Assembly (NCBI GenBank): GCA_015223015.1
Contig: JADFWK010000187.1
Location: forward strand, 1-9,218
Source: Pseudomonadota bacterium
GTDB lineage: Bacteria; Desulfobacterota; DSM-4660; Desulfatiglandales; B25-G16
Length of the DNA: 9,218 nt
Direction: 5' to 3'
Of the stretch, positions 1 to 8,278 are shown piece by piece. The position numbers were made by a program, and so were the translations under genes. Within the stretch, counting starts at the first letter, position 1, and each line of letters starts with the position of its first letter. The notes under the pieces are model-generated. The model was given only the letters and a program-made list of their open reading frames with translations, ran no database searches and was not told the origin of the DNA.

Positions 1-2
1 CG

Positions 3-2042
<2,040 letters not shown>

Positions 2043-2043
2043 A

Positions 2044-2322
2044 ATGGATACTATCAGGGCTCATCTCATTATCGAAGGAAGGGTTCAGGGTGTGTTTTTT
2101 AGAGACTCGACAAGAAGGGAGGCAATTGAGTTGGGCCTGTGCGGCTGGGTAAAAAACCGGTTTGATGGAAGCGTTGAAGTCGTTGCTGAAGGGCTCAGGG
2201 AAAAGGTTGAAACATTAATAGCATGGTGCCATCATGGCCCTCCGATAGCCAGGGTAACAAAGGTCCATGAAATCAGGGAAGATTATACTGGAGAGTTTGA
2301 CTCATTCAGGGTAACGTTCTAA
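2044..2322 (+). CDS. acyP: Acylphosphatase
   Basis: Small cytosolic enzyme that hydrolyses acyl phosphates such as acetyl phosphate or carbamoyl phosphate. The 92-residue product has the typical family length. It contains both signature motifs: GRVQGVFFR, ending in the substrate-binding arginine R20, and GWVKN, with catalytic asparagine N38. The ATG at 2044 is preferred over the in-frame GTG at 2029. GTGAGG at 2029-2034 is a good Shine-Dalgarno sequence for that ATG, and the shorter product matches the family N-terminus. The ribosome-binding site therefore lies inside the last codons of ligA. The start is 1 nt past the ligA stop, so translational coupling is likely. The physiological substrate cannot be read from the sequence, and acylphosphatase next to ligA has no obvious mechanistic link beyond co-transcription. 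Confidence 0.93.
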   Translation: MDTIRAHLIIEGRVQGVFFRDSTRREAIELGLCGWVKNRFDGSVEVVAEGLREKVETLIAWCHHGPPIARVTKVHEIREDYTGEFDSFRVTF

Positions 2323-2340
2323 CAAGAAAGGAATTCTTTG

Positions 2341-3243
2341 ATGAAGATAAGATTCTATATCCTCCTGAGCACAATTTTTCTGCTTCTCCTTGTGTTTCTT
2401 GTTGGATGCGCAACAGGCCCCTCAATGTTTTCAGGGGCATTGTCGCATAATGATTGGCCAAAGAAACGTGTTATGGTGATGCCTGTAATAAATCTTACCG
2501 GACTAGCTTCAGATGAATTAGTTGATGCGGTGAGCGAGGAGGTCAGTACCATTTTGCGAGAAAGTGGATTGTTTATTGTTTACCAGTACAGTAAGACGAC
2601 ACAACCCTATTCCTTTCAGGTTGCTAAGCCGATTGATCCTGAATTGCTAAGAGTTTCCCAGGAGAGGGGCATAAATGCTCTTATCTTTGAAACGGTAAAC
2701 CCCATTGAAGTCGATCTGGTCAGAAAGGGAATATGGCCGTTTAGGAGAAAAGCTCAAAGATTCACTGTATCAGTGAATATAGACATAGTGGATGTCAACA
2801 CCCGAACCGTAATCCTTGGTGAGGATATTGGCAAAGAGGTTACCTTTTCAGGTGATGAGATTAGAACAGAGGCAGAAAAAACCCCTTATGCAGAAAAAAA
2901 GAGAAAGGCTCTTAAAGAATGTTTGCCGGAAATCCTCAAGAAAGCAGCAAAGGATACCACCCGTTCACTGAATCAGCAGGCGTGGACAGGGAGAATCGTT
3001 TCTCTGGATCAGCAAGGAATCATGGTCAATGCCGGCCGCGATGTAGGACTGAGGCCAGGCGTTGTTCTTGAGGTCTTCTGCACGGGTGAATGCATTACCT
3101 CGTGCACCGGACAAACCTATGAGTTACCGGGCGTGAAGGTGGGGGAAATAAAAATCGTTGCGTTAAAGACACATCATTCCTTTGCTGAACCAGTAAAAGG
3201 AACTGACCACCAACCCGGGCAGATAGTAAGAGTGAAGGACTAA
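2341..3243 (+). CDS. Outer-membrane-type lipoprotein, CsgG/FlgT-like
   Basis: A 300-residue secreted lipoprotein of unassigned function. The N-terminus is a lipoprotein signal peptide: basic MKIR, a hydrophobic stretch (about 6-22) and the lipobox LVGC with the lipidated cysteine at C23. The +2 residue is Ala, not Asp, which fits outer-membrane sorting under the enterobacterial rule. The mature N-terminal half (about 43-170), with RVMVMPVINLTG and alternating beta/helix character, resembles the CsgG/TolB-N type fold. The C-terminal part (about 215-300), with GRIVSLD...GIMVNAG.DVGLRPGVVLEV and then KVGEIKI, resembles the FlgT C-terminal domain. These similarities are my reading of sequence pattern, not a search result. 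A CX3CX3C cluster (C247, C251, C255) sits in a loop of the C-terminal domain. ATG at 2341 is chosen over the TTG at 2338 because AAAGGA ends 8 nt before it. It follows the acylphosphatase gene by 18 nt and its TAA overlaps the recN stop. Confidence 0.8.
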   Translation: MKIRFYILLSTIFLLLLVFLVGCATGPSMFSGALSHNDWPKKRVMVMPVINLTGLASDELVDAVSEEVSTILRESGLFIVYQYSKTTQPYSFQVAKPIDPELLRVSQERGINALIFETVNPIEVDLVRKGIWPFRRKAQRFTVSVNIDIVDVNTRTVILGEDIGKEVTFSGDEIRTEAEKTPYAEKKRKALKECLPEILKKAAKDTTRSLNQQAWTGRIVSLDQQGIMVNAGRDVGLRPGVVLEVFCTGECITSCTGQTYELPGVKVGEIKIVALKTHHSFAEPVKGTDHQPGQIVRVKD

Positions 3244-4934
3244 GAGGAGAGCATCTCCCTGGCATGGGCGAGGGTCTTTTCAGATATCGTTCTGCCACCG
3301 AGAAGCCTGGCAATCTCATTGACCCTGCCTTCCCTATTTAGCGAGCTTATGAGAGTGTGGGTCCTGCCTTTACTGATCCTCTTCTCAACCAAAAAATGTT
3401 TCTCACCGGAGCATGCTATCTGAGGTAGGTGCGTGATGCATAAAATCTGATGGTACTGGGCAAGGGAGCGCAGTTTTTCACCAATGATAGCAGCTGTAGC
3501 TCCGGCAATGCCAGCATCAATCTCATCAAAAACAAGGGTTTCAACCAAACCAGATCGCGCCAATATAGTCTTGAGGGCAAGCATGATCCTGGACAGTTCT
3601 CCACCAGAGGCAATCTTGGCCAATGGTCTCAAATCTTCACCTACATTCGGTGATATCAGGAATTCCACAACATCGATGCCGTCGGCGCTGATAGCAGAAT
3701 CAACCATGTCTGCCGAATGAATACCACCAACTGATGAAATAGAGCCACACTCAATTTTAAATCTGGTCCCGGCCATACCTAATTGATCGAGTTCCTCTAA
3801 TACACTCTTTTCCAGTGTCTCTGCTATTTCACGTCTCTTTTGAGAGAGGCTGGTGGCCATTCTCAGTAACCCCTCTCGTTTTTCCTCAAGCTCTGTTTCA
3901 CCCCTTTTGAGTTCCTCCTGCTTCTGAGCCAGTTGATACCTCTTTTGAGAAAGCCCTTCCTTGAAAGAGAGTATGTCTTCTATGGAGGAACCATACTTCT
4001 TTTTCAATCGCCTGATGAGATGCAATCTCTCCTCGACTGCCTCTAGCCTTTTGGGATCAACCCTGAGCTTGGTGTAAAAATTCCGTAGCTCCAAGGCCAA
4101 ATCTTCCACTCGAAGCTCAACTGACTCCAACTCTTTCTTAAAATGATCCAGATTGGAGTCCATACTAACGCCCTTGCCCATTTCTTTGCTAAGGAGGCTC
4201 AAGATAGATAAGACAGATTCATCCTTTTCATAGAGGGTGTGATAGCCTTTAAACACTATATCCATTAGGGTCTCGGCATGCATAAGCCGGCTCCTTTCCT
4301 CCTCGAGCCCTATATCCTCACCGGGAACGAGCTTTGCCTCTTCAATCTCCTGGATCTGGAATTGTGTAAGTTCCCGTTTTTCCTCTTCTTTTTGTAAATC
4401 GTCCCGCAGTTTTTCTAACCTTTCCTTATAAGCGTAATAGCCCCGGTAGAGGCCAGTAAATGTAAGCCTCTCTTTTGTTAGGTCGCCAAAATCATCCAGG
4501 ATAAAAAGATGGTTGTCAGGCCTCAGTAGAACTTGATGCTCGTTTTGCCCTGAGACACTTATCAGATGGGGCCCTAGCTGGGAAAGCATGTGGAGTGTGG
4601 CAAGAGAGCCATTGATCCTTACCCTGCTCTTGCCCTCCTTAGAGATGGTCCTCTTTATCAACACTTCTCCATTAAATGGTATGTCCATATCAGCCAATAT
4701 CCTGGAAAGAGGAGATTCTGCAGGAACCTGAAACAGGGCCTCAACTACTGCCCTGTCGGCACCAGTTCTGATAAGATCAGGGGATGCTCGTCCCCCGACG
4801 ATGAGATTAACGGCATTGATGATAATTGACTTTCCTGCGCCAGTCTCTCCAGAGAGTATATTTGATCCTCGTGAAAAGCTGACAGACAGAGCGTCTATAA
4901 TTGCAAAATCATTGATAGCAAGGTGAGTCAGCAT
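3240..4934 (-). CDS. recN: DNA repair protein RecN
   Basis: SMC-like ATPase that acts in double-strand-break repair with RecA. The 564-residue product has the normal RecN length and layout: an N-terminal ABC half with Walker A GETGAGKS (29-36) and the SGQNEHQ loop (128-134), then a long charged, leucine-rich coiled coil (about 160-375). The C-terminal ABC half follows, with signature ASGGELSR (442-449), Walker B LVFDEID (467-473) and the H-loop ITHLPQIA (500-507). All catalytic motifs are intact. The ATG lies 3 nt after the stop of the upstream ATPase gene. Only a weak G-run (CCCCC on the plus strand, 4947-4951) precedes it, so translation is probably coupled to that gene. No LexA-type operator was recognised close upstream, and SOS control, if any, would have to act at a distant promoter. 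The stop codon overlaps that of the convergent lipoprotein gene. Confidence 0.97.
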   Translation of the reverse strand: MLTHLAINDFAIIDALSVSFSRGSNILSGETGAGKSIIINAVNLIVGGRASPDLIRTGADRAVVEALFQVPAESPLSRILADMDIPFNGEVLIKRTISKEGKSRVRINGSLATLHMLSQLGPHLISVSGQNEHQVLLRPDNHLFILDDFGDLTKERLTFTGLYRGYYAYKERLEKLRDDLQKEEEKRELTQFQIQEIEEAKLVPGEDIGLEEERSRLMHAETLMDIVFKGYHTLYEKDESVLSILSLLSKEMGKGVSMDSNLDHFKKELESVELRVEDLALELRNFYTKLRVDPKRLEAVEERLHLIRRLKKKYGSSIEDILSFKEGLSQKRYQLAQKQEELKRGETELEEKREGLLRMATSLSQKRREIAETLEKSVLEELDQLGMAGTRFKIECGSISSVGGIHSADMVDSAISADGIDVVEFLISPNVGEDLRPLAKIASGGELSRIMLALKTILARSGLVETLVFDEIDAGIAGATAAIIGEKLRSLAQYHQILCITHLPQIACSGEKHFLVEKRISKGRTHTLISSLNREGRVNEIARLLGGRTISEKTLAHAREMLSS

Positions 4935-4937
4935 AGA

Positions 4938-6764
4938 TCAGATCTGCCCCCAGGTTACCTTGACTACCTCCTGATAGGTTGTGTCACCGTTGAGCATCTT
5001 TTTGATGGCATTTTCCCTGAGCGTAACCATATCTTCCTTGCAGGCAGTCTGCCTGATCATATCGGCATTTCCTTCCTGGGCAATCAAATCCTTGATTGTC
5101 TCTGTGACCGGTAGGACTTCAAAAATACCGAACCTTCCCAAGTAACCGGTCCCCCTGCATCTAACACAACCCCTACCCCTGGTTAACTCAATCATCCCCT
5201 CTTTTCCTGTCTCAATTCCCATAGCCATAAGCTCTTCGCTGCTGATTTCAAAGGTCTCGGTGCAGTAAGGGCAAATCTTGCGGAGGAGTCGCTGGGCCAA
5301 AACACCAATGAGGTTAGAATGGATAAGAAAGCGGGGAACACCAAGGTCCACCAAGCGGTCAATGCTCAGAGGGGCATCCTTGGTATGGAGGGTTGAAAGC
5401 ACCAGGTGCCCTGTTAGAGATGCCTGAATAGCATTCTGCGCCGTCTCCAGATCTCTCATCTCCCCAATCATAATTATGTCAGGATCCTGCCGTAGGATAT
5501 TCCTCAAGATACTGCCGAATGTAATACCCACTGCCGGCTGCACAGCTATCTGGTTAAAATCCTCATACACCATCTCAATGGGATCTTCCACAGTGGTGAT
5601 GTTTCTCTCCCTTGTAGATAGATACCTCAAGGTGGAATACAGGGTGGTTGATTTACCGCTGCCAGTAGGACCACACACCAGGACAAGGCCATAAGGAAGA
5701 CTAATGAAGTGTTGGTATCGCACCTCGTCCAGTGATGTCATGCCGAGCTGGCTGATATCCCGGAACAGGATATCCGGATCCAGTATACGCAAAACGGCTT
5801 TTTCACCAAAGGCTGTTGGCACTGTTGAAACCCTGATCTCCGCCTCAAGCCCTTGACCCCTGTCAATCTTTATCCTCCCATCCTGGGGACGTCTCTTTTC
5901 CGTCATATCAAGGCGCGAGAGGTTCTTGATTCTGGAAATAAGAGCCCCATGAAGGCTTTTTGGCAATTCATAGATGGAATGTAAGATCCCATCAATCCGA
6001 AGCCTGACCGAAGTGATATTTCTCTTAGGTTCAATATGAATGTCACTGGCCCTCTGATCAAAGGCGTAATTAAAGAGGTGGTCCACGGCATTTACAATGT
6101 GCCGATCATCTGAAGGGAGACCCTTGGCCTTTTGGAGCTTCACATACTGCTCCAGGTTGCCGAGGTCAATCCCAGGGCCCGAGAACTGCTGATCGGCTGC
6201 AACGATCGATCGTCTGAAACCATAGAATTCATCGATGAGCTTGATGATATCAGACTTGCTTGAAACCACGGGCCTTACTTTTAGTTGCGTAACCCTGCTG
6301 ATATCGTCCATAACCTCAAGATCATGGGGATTTGGTGTAGCAACCGTCAGCCAGCCATCTTTTACACCAGTGGGGAGAACGAGGTGTTTCATAGCAAAGG
6401 ATCTGGGGATCATGGTTGTTACCAGCTTGAGATCGAGTTTGAGCGGATCTACCTTCTTATACTCTATTCCCCACTCTTCAGCCAGGGCCTGGTAGATGGT
6501 TTCCTCATCGAGCTCCCGTGTTGGATCATCTTTTCGGTTGAGTCTCAAAAAGCAGATAATATCAACAATCGTTATGGGATTAGTTATTCTGGAAGAGGAG
6601 CCTCCTGATGCGTGCCTGATAATCCGCAGCTTCTCCAACTTCTTCTGCAGGATATCCTTTTTCCGGAAAATCCCTTCTCTCTGCCCTTTTGAAATAAACC
6701 CCTGTTCAAAAAGGACACGACAAACGTCTTCTGGTAACAGGGGAGAAGTGGAATGTTTTTTCAT
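4938..6764 (-). CDS. GspE/PilB-family secretion or type IV pilus ATPase
   Basis: Hexameric cytoplasmic ATPase of the type II secretion / type IV pilus assembly family. The 608-residue product has an N-terminal MshEN-like region (about 1-185, including DEETIYQALAEEWGIEYKKVDP and the LVLPTG..DGWLTVATPNP stretch). The ATPase core follows, with the Asp box ASDIHIEP (239-246), Walker A GPTGSGKS (365-372), Walker B DIIMIGEMRD (429-438) and His box HLVLSTLHTKDA (453-464). A tetracysteine zinc site (C498, C501, C533, C536) is typical of PilB/GspE rather than the retraction ATPase PilT. Two details differ from common forms: GEMRD replaces GEIRD, and about 45 residues separate the first N-terminal helices from the DEETIYQAL segment. 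The ATG is the first start after an in-frame TGA at about 6800; the ribosome-binding site is weak. No pilin, platform protein or secretin gene is near, so pilB versus gspE cannot be decided. Confidence 0.92.
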   Translation of the reverse strand: MKKHSTSPLLPEDVCRVLFEQGFISKGQREGIFRKKDILQKKLEKLRIIRHASGGSSSRITNPITIVDIICFLRLNRKDDPTRELDEETIYQALAEEWGIEYKKVDPLKLDLKLVTTMIPRSFAMKHLVLPTGVKDGWLTVATPNPHDLEVMDDISRVTQLKVRPVVSSKSDIIKLIDEFYGFRRSIVAADQQFSGPGIDLGNLEQYVKLQKAKGLPSDDRHIVNAVDHLFNYAFDQRASDIHIEPKRNITSVRLRIDGILHSIYELPKSLHGALISRIKNLSRLDMTEKRRPQDGRIKIDRGQGLEAEIRVSTVPTAFGEKAVLRILDPDILFRDISQLGMTSLDEVRYQHFISLPYGLVLVCGPTGSGKSTTLYSTLRYLSTRERNITTVEDPIEMVYEDFNQIAVQPAVGITFGSILRNILRQDPDIIMIGEMRDLETAQNAIQASLTGHLVLSTLHTKDAPLSIDRLVDLGVPRFLIHSNLIGVLAQRLLRKICPYCTETFEISSEELMAMGIETGKEGMIELTRGRGCVRCRGTGYLGRFGIFEVLPVTETIKDLIAQEGNADMIRQTACKEDMVTLRENAIKKMLNGDTTYQEVVKVTWGQI

Positions 6765-6774
6765 GGTTTATGCT

Positions 6775-6787
6775 TTCTGAATCAGAA
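6775..6787. repeat. 13-bp palindrome immediately before the ATPase start
   Basis: TTCTGA-A-TCAGAA is a perfect two-fold repeat around one central base. It lies 11-23 nt upstream of the ATG of the GspE/PilB-type gene and overlaps the only Shine-Dalgarno-like stretch (AGAAAG). It could be a dimeric operator or a small RNA hairpin (5-bp stem, 3-nt loop) that limits ribosome access. Function is inferred from position only. Confidence 0.4.
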
Positions 6788-6790
6788 TTG

Positions 6791-6855
6791 GCCCTTGCTC
6801 ATCCCATGAGCTATACTGGGCAAAGAAGTGAACTGCTTTCTATTGATATCACTTC
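6791..6855 (-). promoter_or_regulatory. Two inverted repeats in the leader of the ATPase gene
   Basis: In the 103-nt gap between the nucleotidyltransferase gene and the ATPase gene, GAAGTGA (6825-6831) pairs with TCACTTC (6849-6855) across 17 nt. GCTCAT (6797-6802) pairs with ATGAGC (6806-6811) across 3 nt and is flanked by the outer pair GCCC (6791-6794) and GGGC (6818-6821). Neither stem is followed by a T-run on the minus strand, so these are not classical terminators. They could be RNA processing or stability structures, or attenuator-like elements. The repeats are seen directly; the role is inference. Confidence 0.4.
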
Positions 6856-6867
6856 CTGGTTCTGCAA

Positions 6868-7689
6868 TCAAAGTCTTTTTACCTCTCTGTCTTTCTTGGC
6901 AAATATGCTCTGAGCTACCATCAAATCCTCATGGGTGTCTATACCCAGCACCTCATGCTCTTGCTCGGCAAGGGCAAAACCAACCGTCAGCCCATCATTG
7001 TTCAACAGCTCAACCAAATCAGTAATAAAATACTCCTCGACAACTACTATCCGGCCATCTCTTTCCTTCTCTACCTGGTGAGGTATTTGTTTCAGCCTCT
7101 CAAGGTATTCAAGGAGAATGGCTCTATTGGCTGCATATATGCCTGAGTTGCTAATCTCAAAACGGCTCTGCATCTCTCCTGGATATTCCCTCCAATACCG
7201 CCACTCGATAATCCTTTTGACCGCCTCATTTTCTATCTCTAAAACACCATACTGAGCTCTGTCCCTTGGTTTAAAGCCCAGAACAACTAGATCCTGATAA
7301 TTCAGGTGGCGAATAAGGTTCCGATAGGTTGATGCCTTTACAAAGGGAACATCGCCCATAGTAATAATGAGATCTTCCTGATCTATGTCTTCTAAGAAAC
7401 CCTTTGCAGCTATGAGGGCGCCCCCTGTTCCATTGGGCACAGGTTGATCACAATAAAAAACGCCAAGATCACGAGTGGCATCAATCACTTCTTCCTTTCT
7501 GTGGTGCACCACCAATGCCTTCGGTCCTGTTGGCAGATTTTTCATAATTTCAGAAAATATCGGATACTCTCCTCTATAAGGATCTGATCCGGGGACTAAA
7601 GGCAGGAGTATCTTGTTACCAGAATAATCCTTTATCCTGCTTCCATAACCCGCAGCGAATATAACAGAGGCAGTTCTCGCTTTCCTCAT
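6868..7689 (-). CDS. GlmU-like stand-alone nucleotidyltransferase
   Basis: A 273-residue Rossmann-type NTP transferase resembling only the pyrophosphorylase half of GlmU; the left-handed beta-helix acetyltransferase domain is absent. It probably couples an NTP to a sugar phosphate or similar group. Visible motifs are the nucleotide loop FAAGYGSR (11-18), the lysine of NKILLPL (K26), PNGTGGA (85-91), metal-binding MGDVP (D113), QYGVLE (146-151), IIE (E162), NSGIY (N181-Y185), EEYFITDLVE (218-227) and a second acidic metal-ligand candidate in GIDTHEDL (D251). Differences from GlmU are an 8-9 residue insertion after K26 (around GSDPYRGEY) and a tryptophan-rich IIEWRYWREYP where GlmU has IVE-K-DA. 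The substrate may therefore not be GlcNAc-1-phosphate. The start is supported by AAAGGA 6-7 nt upstream. A candidate promoter lies in the gap before the gene, and the ATPase gene follows after 103 nt. Confidence 0.85.
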   Translation of the reverse strand: MRKARTASVIFAAGYGSRIKDYSGNKILLPLVPGSDPYRGEYPIFSEIMKNLPTGPKALVVHHRKEEVIDATRDLGVFYCDQPVPNGTGGALIAAKGFLEDIDQEDLIITMGDVPFVKASTYRNLIRHLNYQDLVVLGFKPRDRAQYGVLEIENEAVKRIIEWRYWREYPGEMQSRFEISNSGIYAANRAILLEYLERLKQIPHQVEKERDGRIVVVEEYFITDLVELLNNDGLTVGFALAEQEHEVLGIDTHEDLMVAQSIFAKKDREVKRL

Positions 7690-7734
7690 TACCGGTCCTT
7701 TTCGGCCTCCTTTTGTTCAATAGTTTCTTCGGCG

Positions 7735-7764
7735 ATTATAACCCTTGCAACAAACAAAGGTGAA
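7735..7764 (-). promoter_or_regulatory. Candidate sigma-70 promoter before the nucleotidyltransferase gene
   Basis: On the minus strand, TTCACC (7764-7759, 4 of 6 matches to TTGACA) is followed after 18 nt by a perfect TATAAT (7740-7735). It lies about 45 nt upstream of the ATG at 7689, in the 100-nt gap after the 93-aa gene. The -10 is exact and the -35 is partial. Transcription from here would serve the nucleotidyltransferase gene and possibly the ATPase gene and recN. Confidence 0.5.
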
Positions 7765-7789
7765 GACCATTGCCGAGAGAGCGGCGAAT

Positions 7790-8071
7790 CTAAAAAAGGT
7801 CGTCTTCTCTTCGTGCATCCAGCCTTATCCAGATTCTGTAGAGTTTTTCTCCACCTTCCTCAAAGCATTTATATCCTGTAGAGTCAACCTCTTCTACCAT
7901 AACCTCTCCTAATTCTCTGCATTGAGCCAACCAGTTTTCAAAATGTTCACCACCACCAAAATATGCCTTTCTCCATCTGTTTCCTTCAGCATCTGTCTTC
8001 TCTCTAACCAGCTCTTCTTCGGCCATTTTTTCTCGGATTGTTTTACTCTCGCGGCTTTCCTCGGAAACCAT
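7790..8071 (-). CDS. Small charged protein of unknown function (93 aa)
   Basis: I do not recognise a named family. The predicted product is 93 residues, hydrophilic and acidic overall, with no signal peptide or membrane segment, so it is probably cytosolic. The N-terminal third is Glu/Lys/Arg-rich and helical in character. The rest looks like a compact fold with aromatic and glycine positions (WRKAYFGGGEHFENWLAQC, then STGYKCFEEGGEKLYRIWIR) and two cysteines, and reads like a conserved domain rather than random coding. The ATG at 8071 is chosen because an exceptionally strong AAGGAGGAGGGGG (8086-8074) precedes it, with AGGAGG 8 nt from the start. The same frame is open back to an ATG at 8155, which would add 28 residues but has only a poorly spaced GAGG. 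It lies between the HD-domain gene and the nucleotidyltransferase gene. Confidence that it is a real gene is good; function is unknown. Confidence 0.75.
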   Translation of the reverse strand: MVSEESRESKTIREKMAEEELVREKTDAEGNRWRKAYFGGGEHFENWLAQCRELGEVMVEEVDSTGYKCFEEGGEKLYRIWIRLDARREDDLF

Positions 8072-8111
8072 TTCCCCCTCCTCCTTACAAGAAGAATTCA
8101 ATATGCTCGTA

Positions 8112-8131
8112 GTGGCTTTATCCGCAGCCAC
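8112..8131 (-). promoter_or_regulatory. Hairpin in the leader of the 93-aa gene
   Basis: GTGGCT (8112-8117) pairs with AGCCAC (8126-8131) across an 8-nt loop. In the minus-strand RNA this stem begins inside an upstream Shine-Dalgarno-like AAGGAGGTGG (8137-8128) that has no suitably spaced ATG after it. The hairpin is 40-60 nt before the chosen start. It may be a leader element, or simply coding sequence if the longer reading frame from 8155 is used. Confidence 0.3.
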
Positions 8132-8179
8132 CTCCTTTAGAATCTTCCGCCTCATCCTCAGATCTATTCCCGCTCAAAA

Positions 8180-8208
8180 AAACTACAATCTCCTTGATCT
8201 ATTGTCAA
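8180..8208 (-). promoter_or_regulatory. Candidate sigma-70 promoter before the 93-aa gene
   Basis: On the minus strand a perfect TTGACA (8208-8203) is followed after exactly 17 nt by TAGTTT (8185-8180), which matches TATAAT at 3 of 6 positions including the first two bases and the last. It sits in the 207-nt stretch between the stop of the HD-domain gene and the ATG at 8071, giving a leader of about 100 nt. No convincing terminator for the HD-domain gene was found in this stretch, so read-through is also possible. Confidence 0.4.
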
Positions 8209-8278
8209 GAGTCGCTGGCATTTCCACTTCCAGACAATTGGTGAATGTAGAAGAAAGCCAAAATCTCACCTTTTATTC

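Noticed and set aside
3456..3478. Terminator-like CTGGGC/GCGCAG stem followed by TTTTT on the plus strand, inside antisense recN
   Set aside because: The stem has an internal mismatch (3 bp plus 2 bp), the T-run is short and the site is 215 nt past the lipoprotein stop; it is too weak to annotate.
4743..4758. LexA/SOS-type operator near recN
   Set aside because: CTG and CAG trinucleotides occur near here but with wrong spacing and inside coding sequence; no recognisable LexA box was found upstream of recN.
7772..7785. GCCG/CGGC stem just after the stop of the 93-aa gene as a terminator
   Set aside because: Only 4 bp with a 6-nt loop and no following T-run on the minus strand; the nearby T-run is upstream, within the last codons of the gene.
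8192..8209. CTTGA/TCAAG inverted repeat followed by a T-run as a terminator of the HD-domain gene
   Set aside because: The stem is 5 bp and A/T-rich, and the T-run is about 10 nt away from it. The same bases form a better -35 element (TTGACA).
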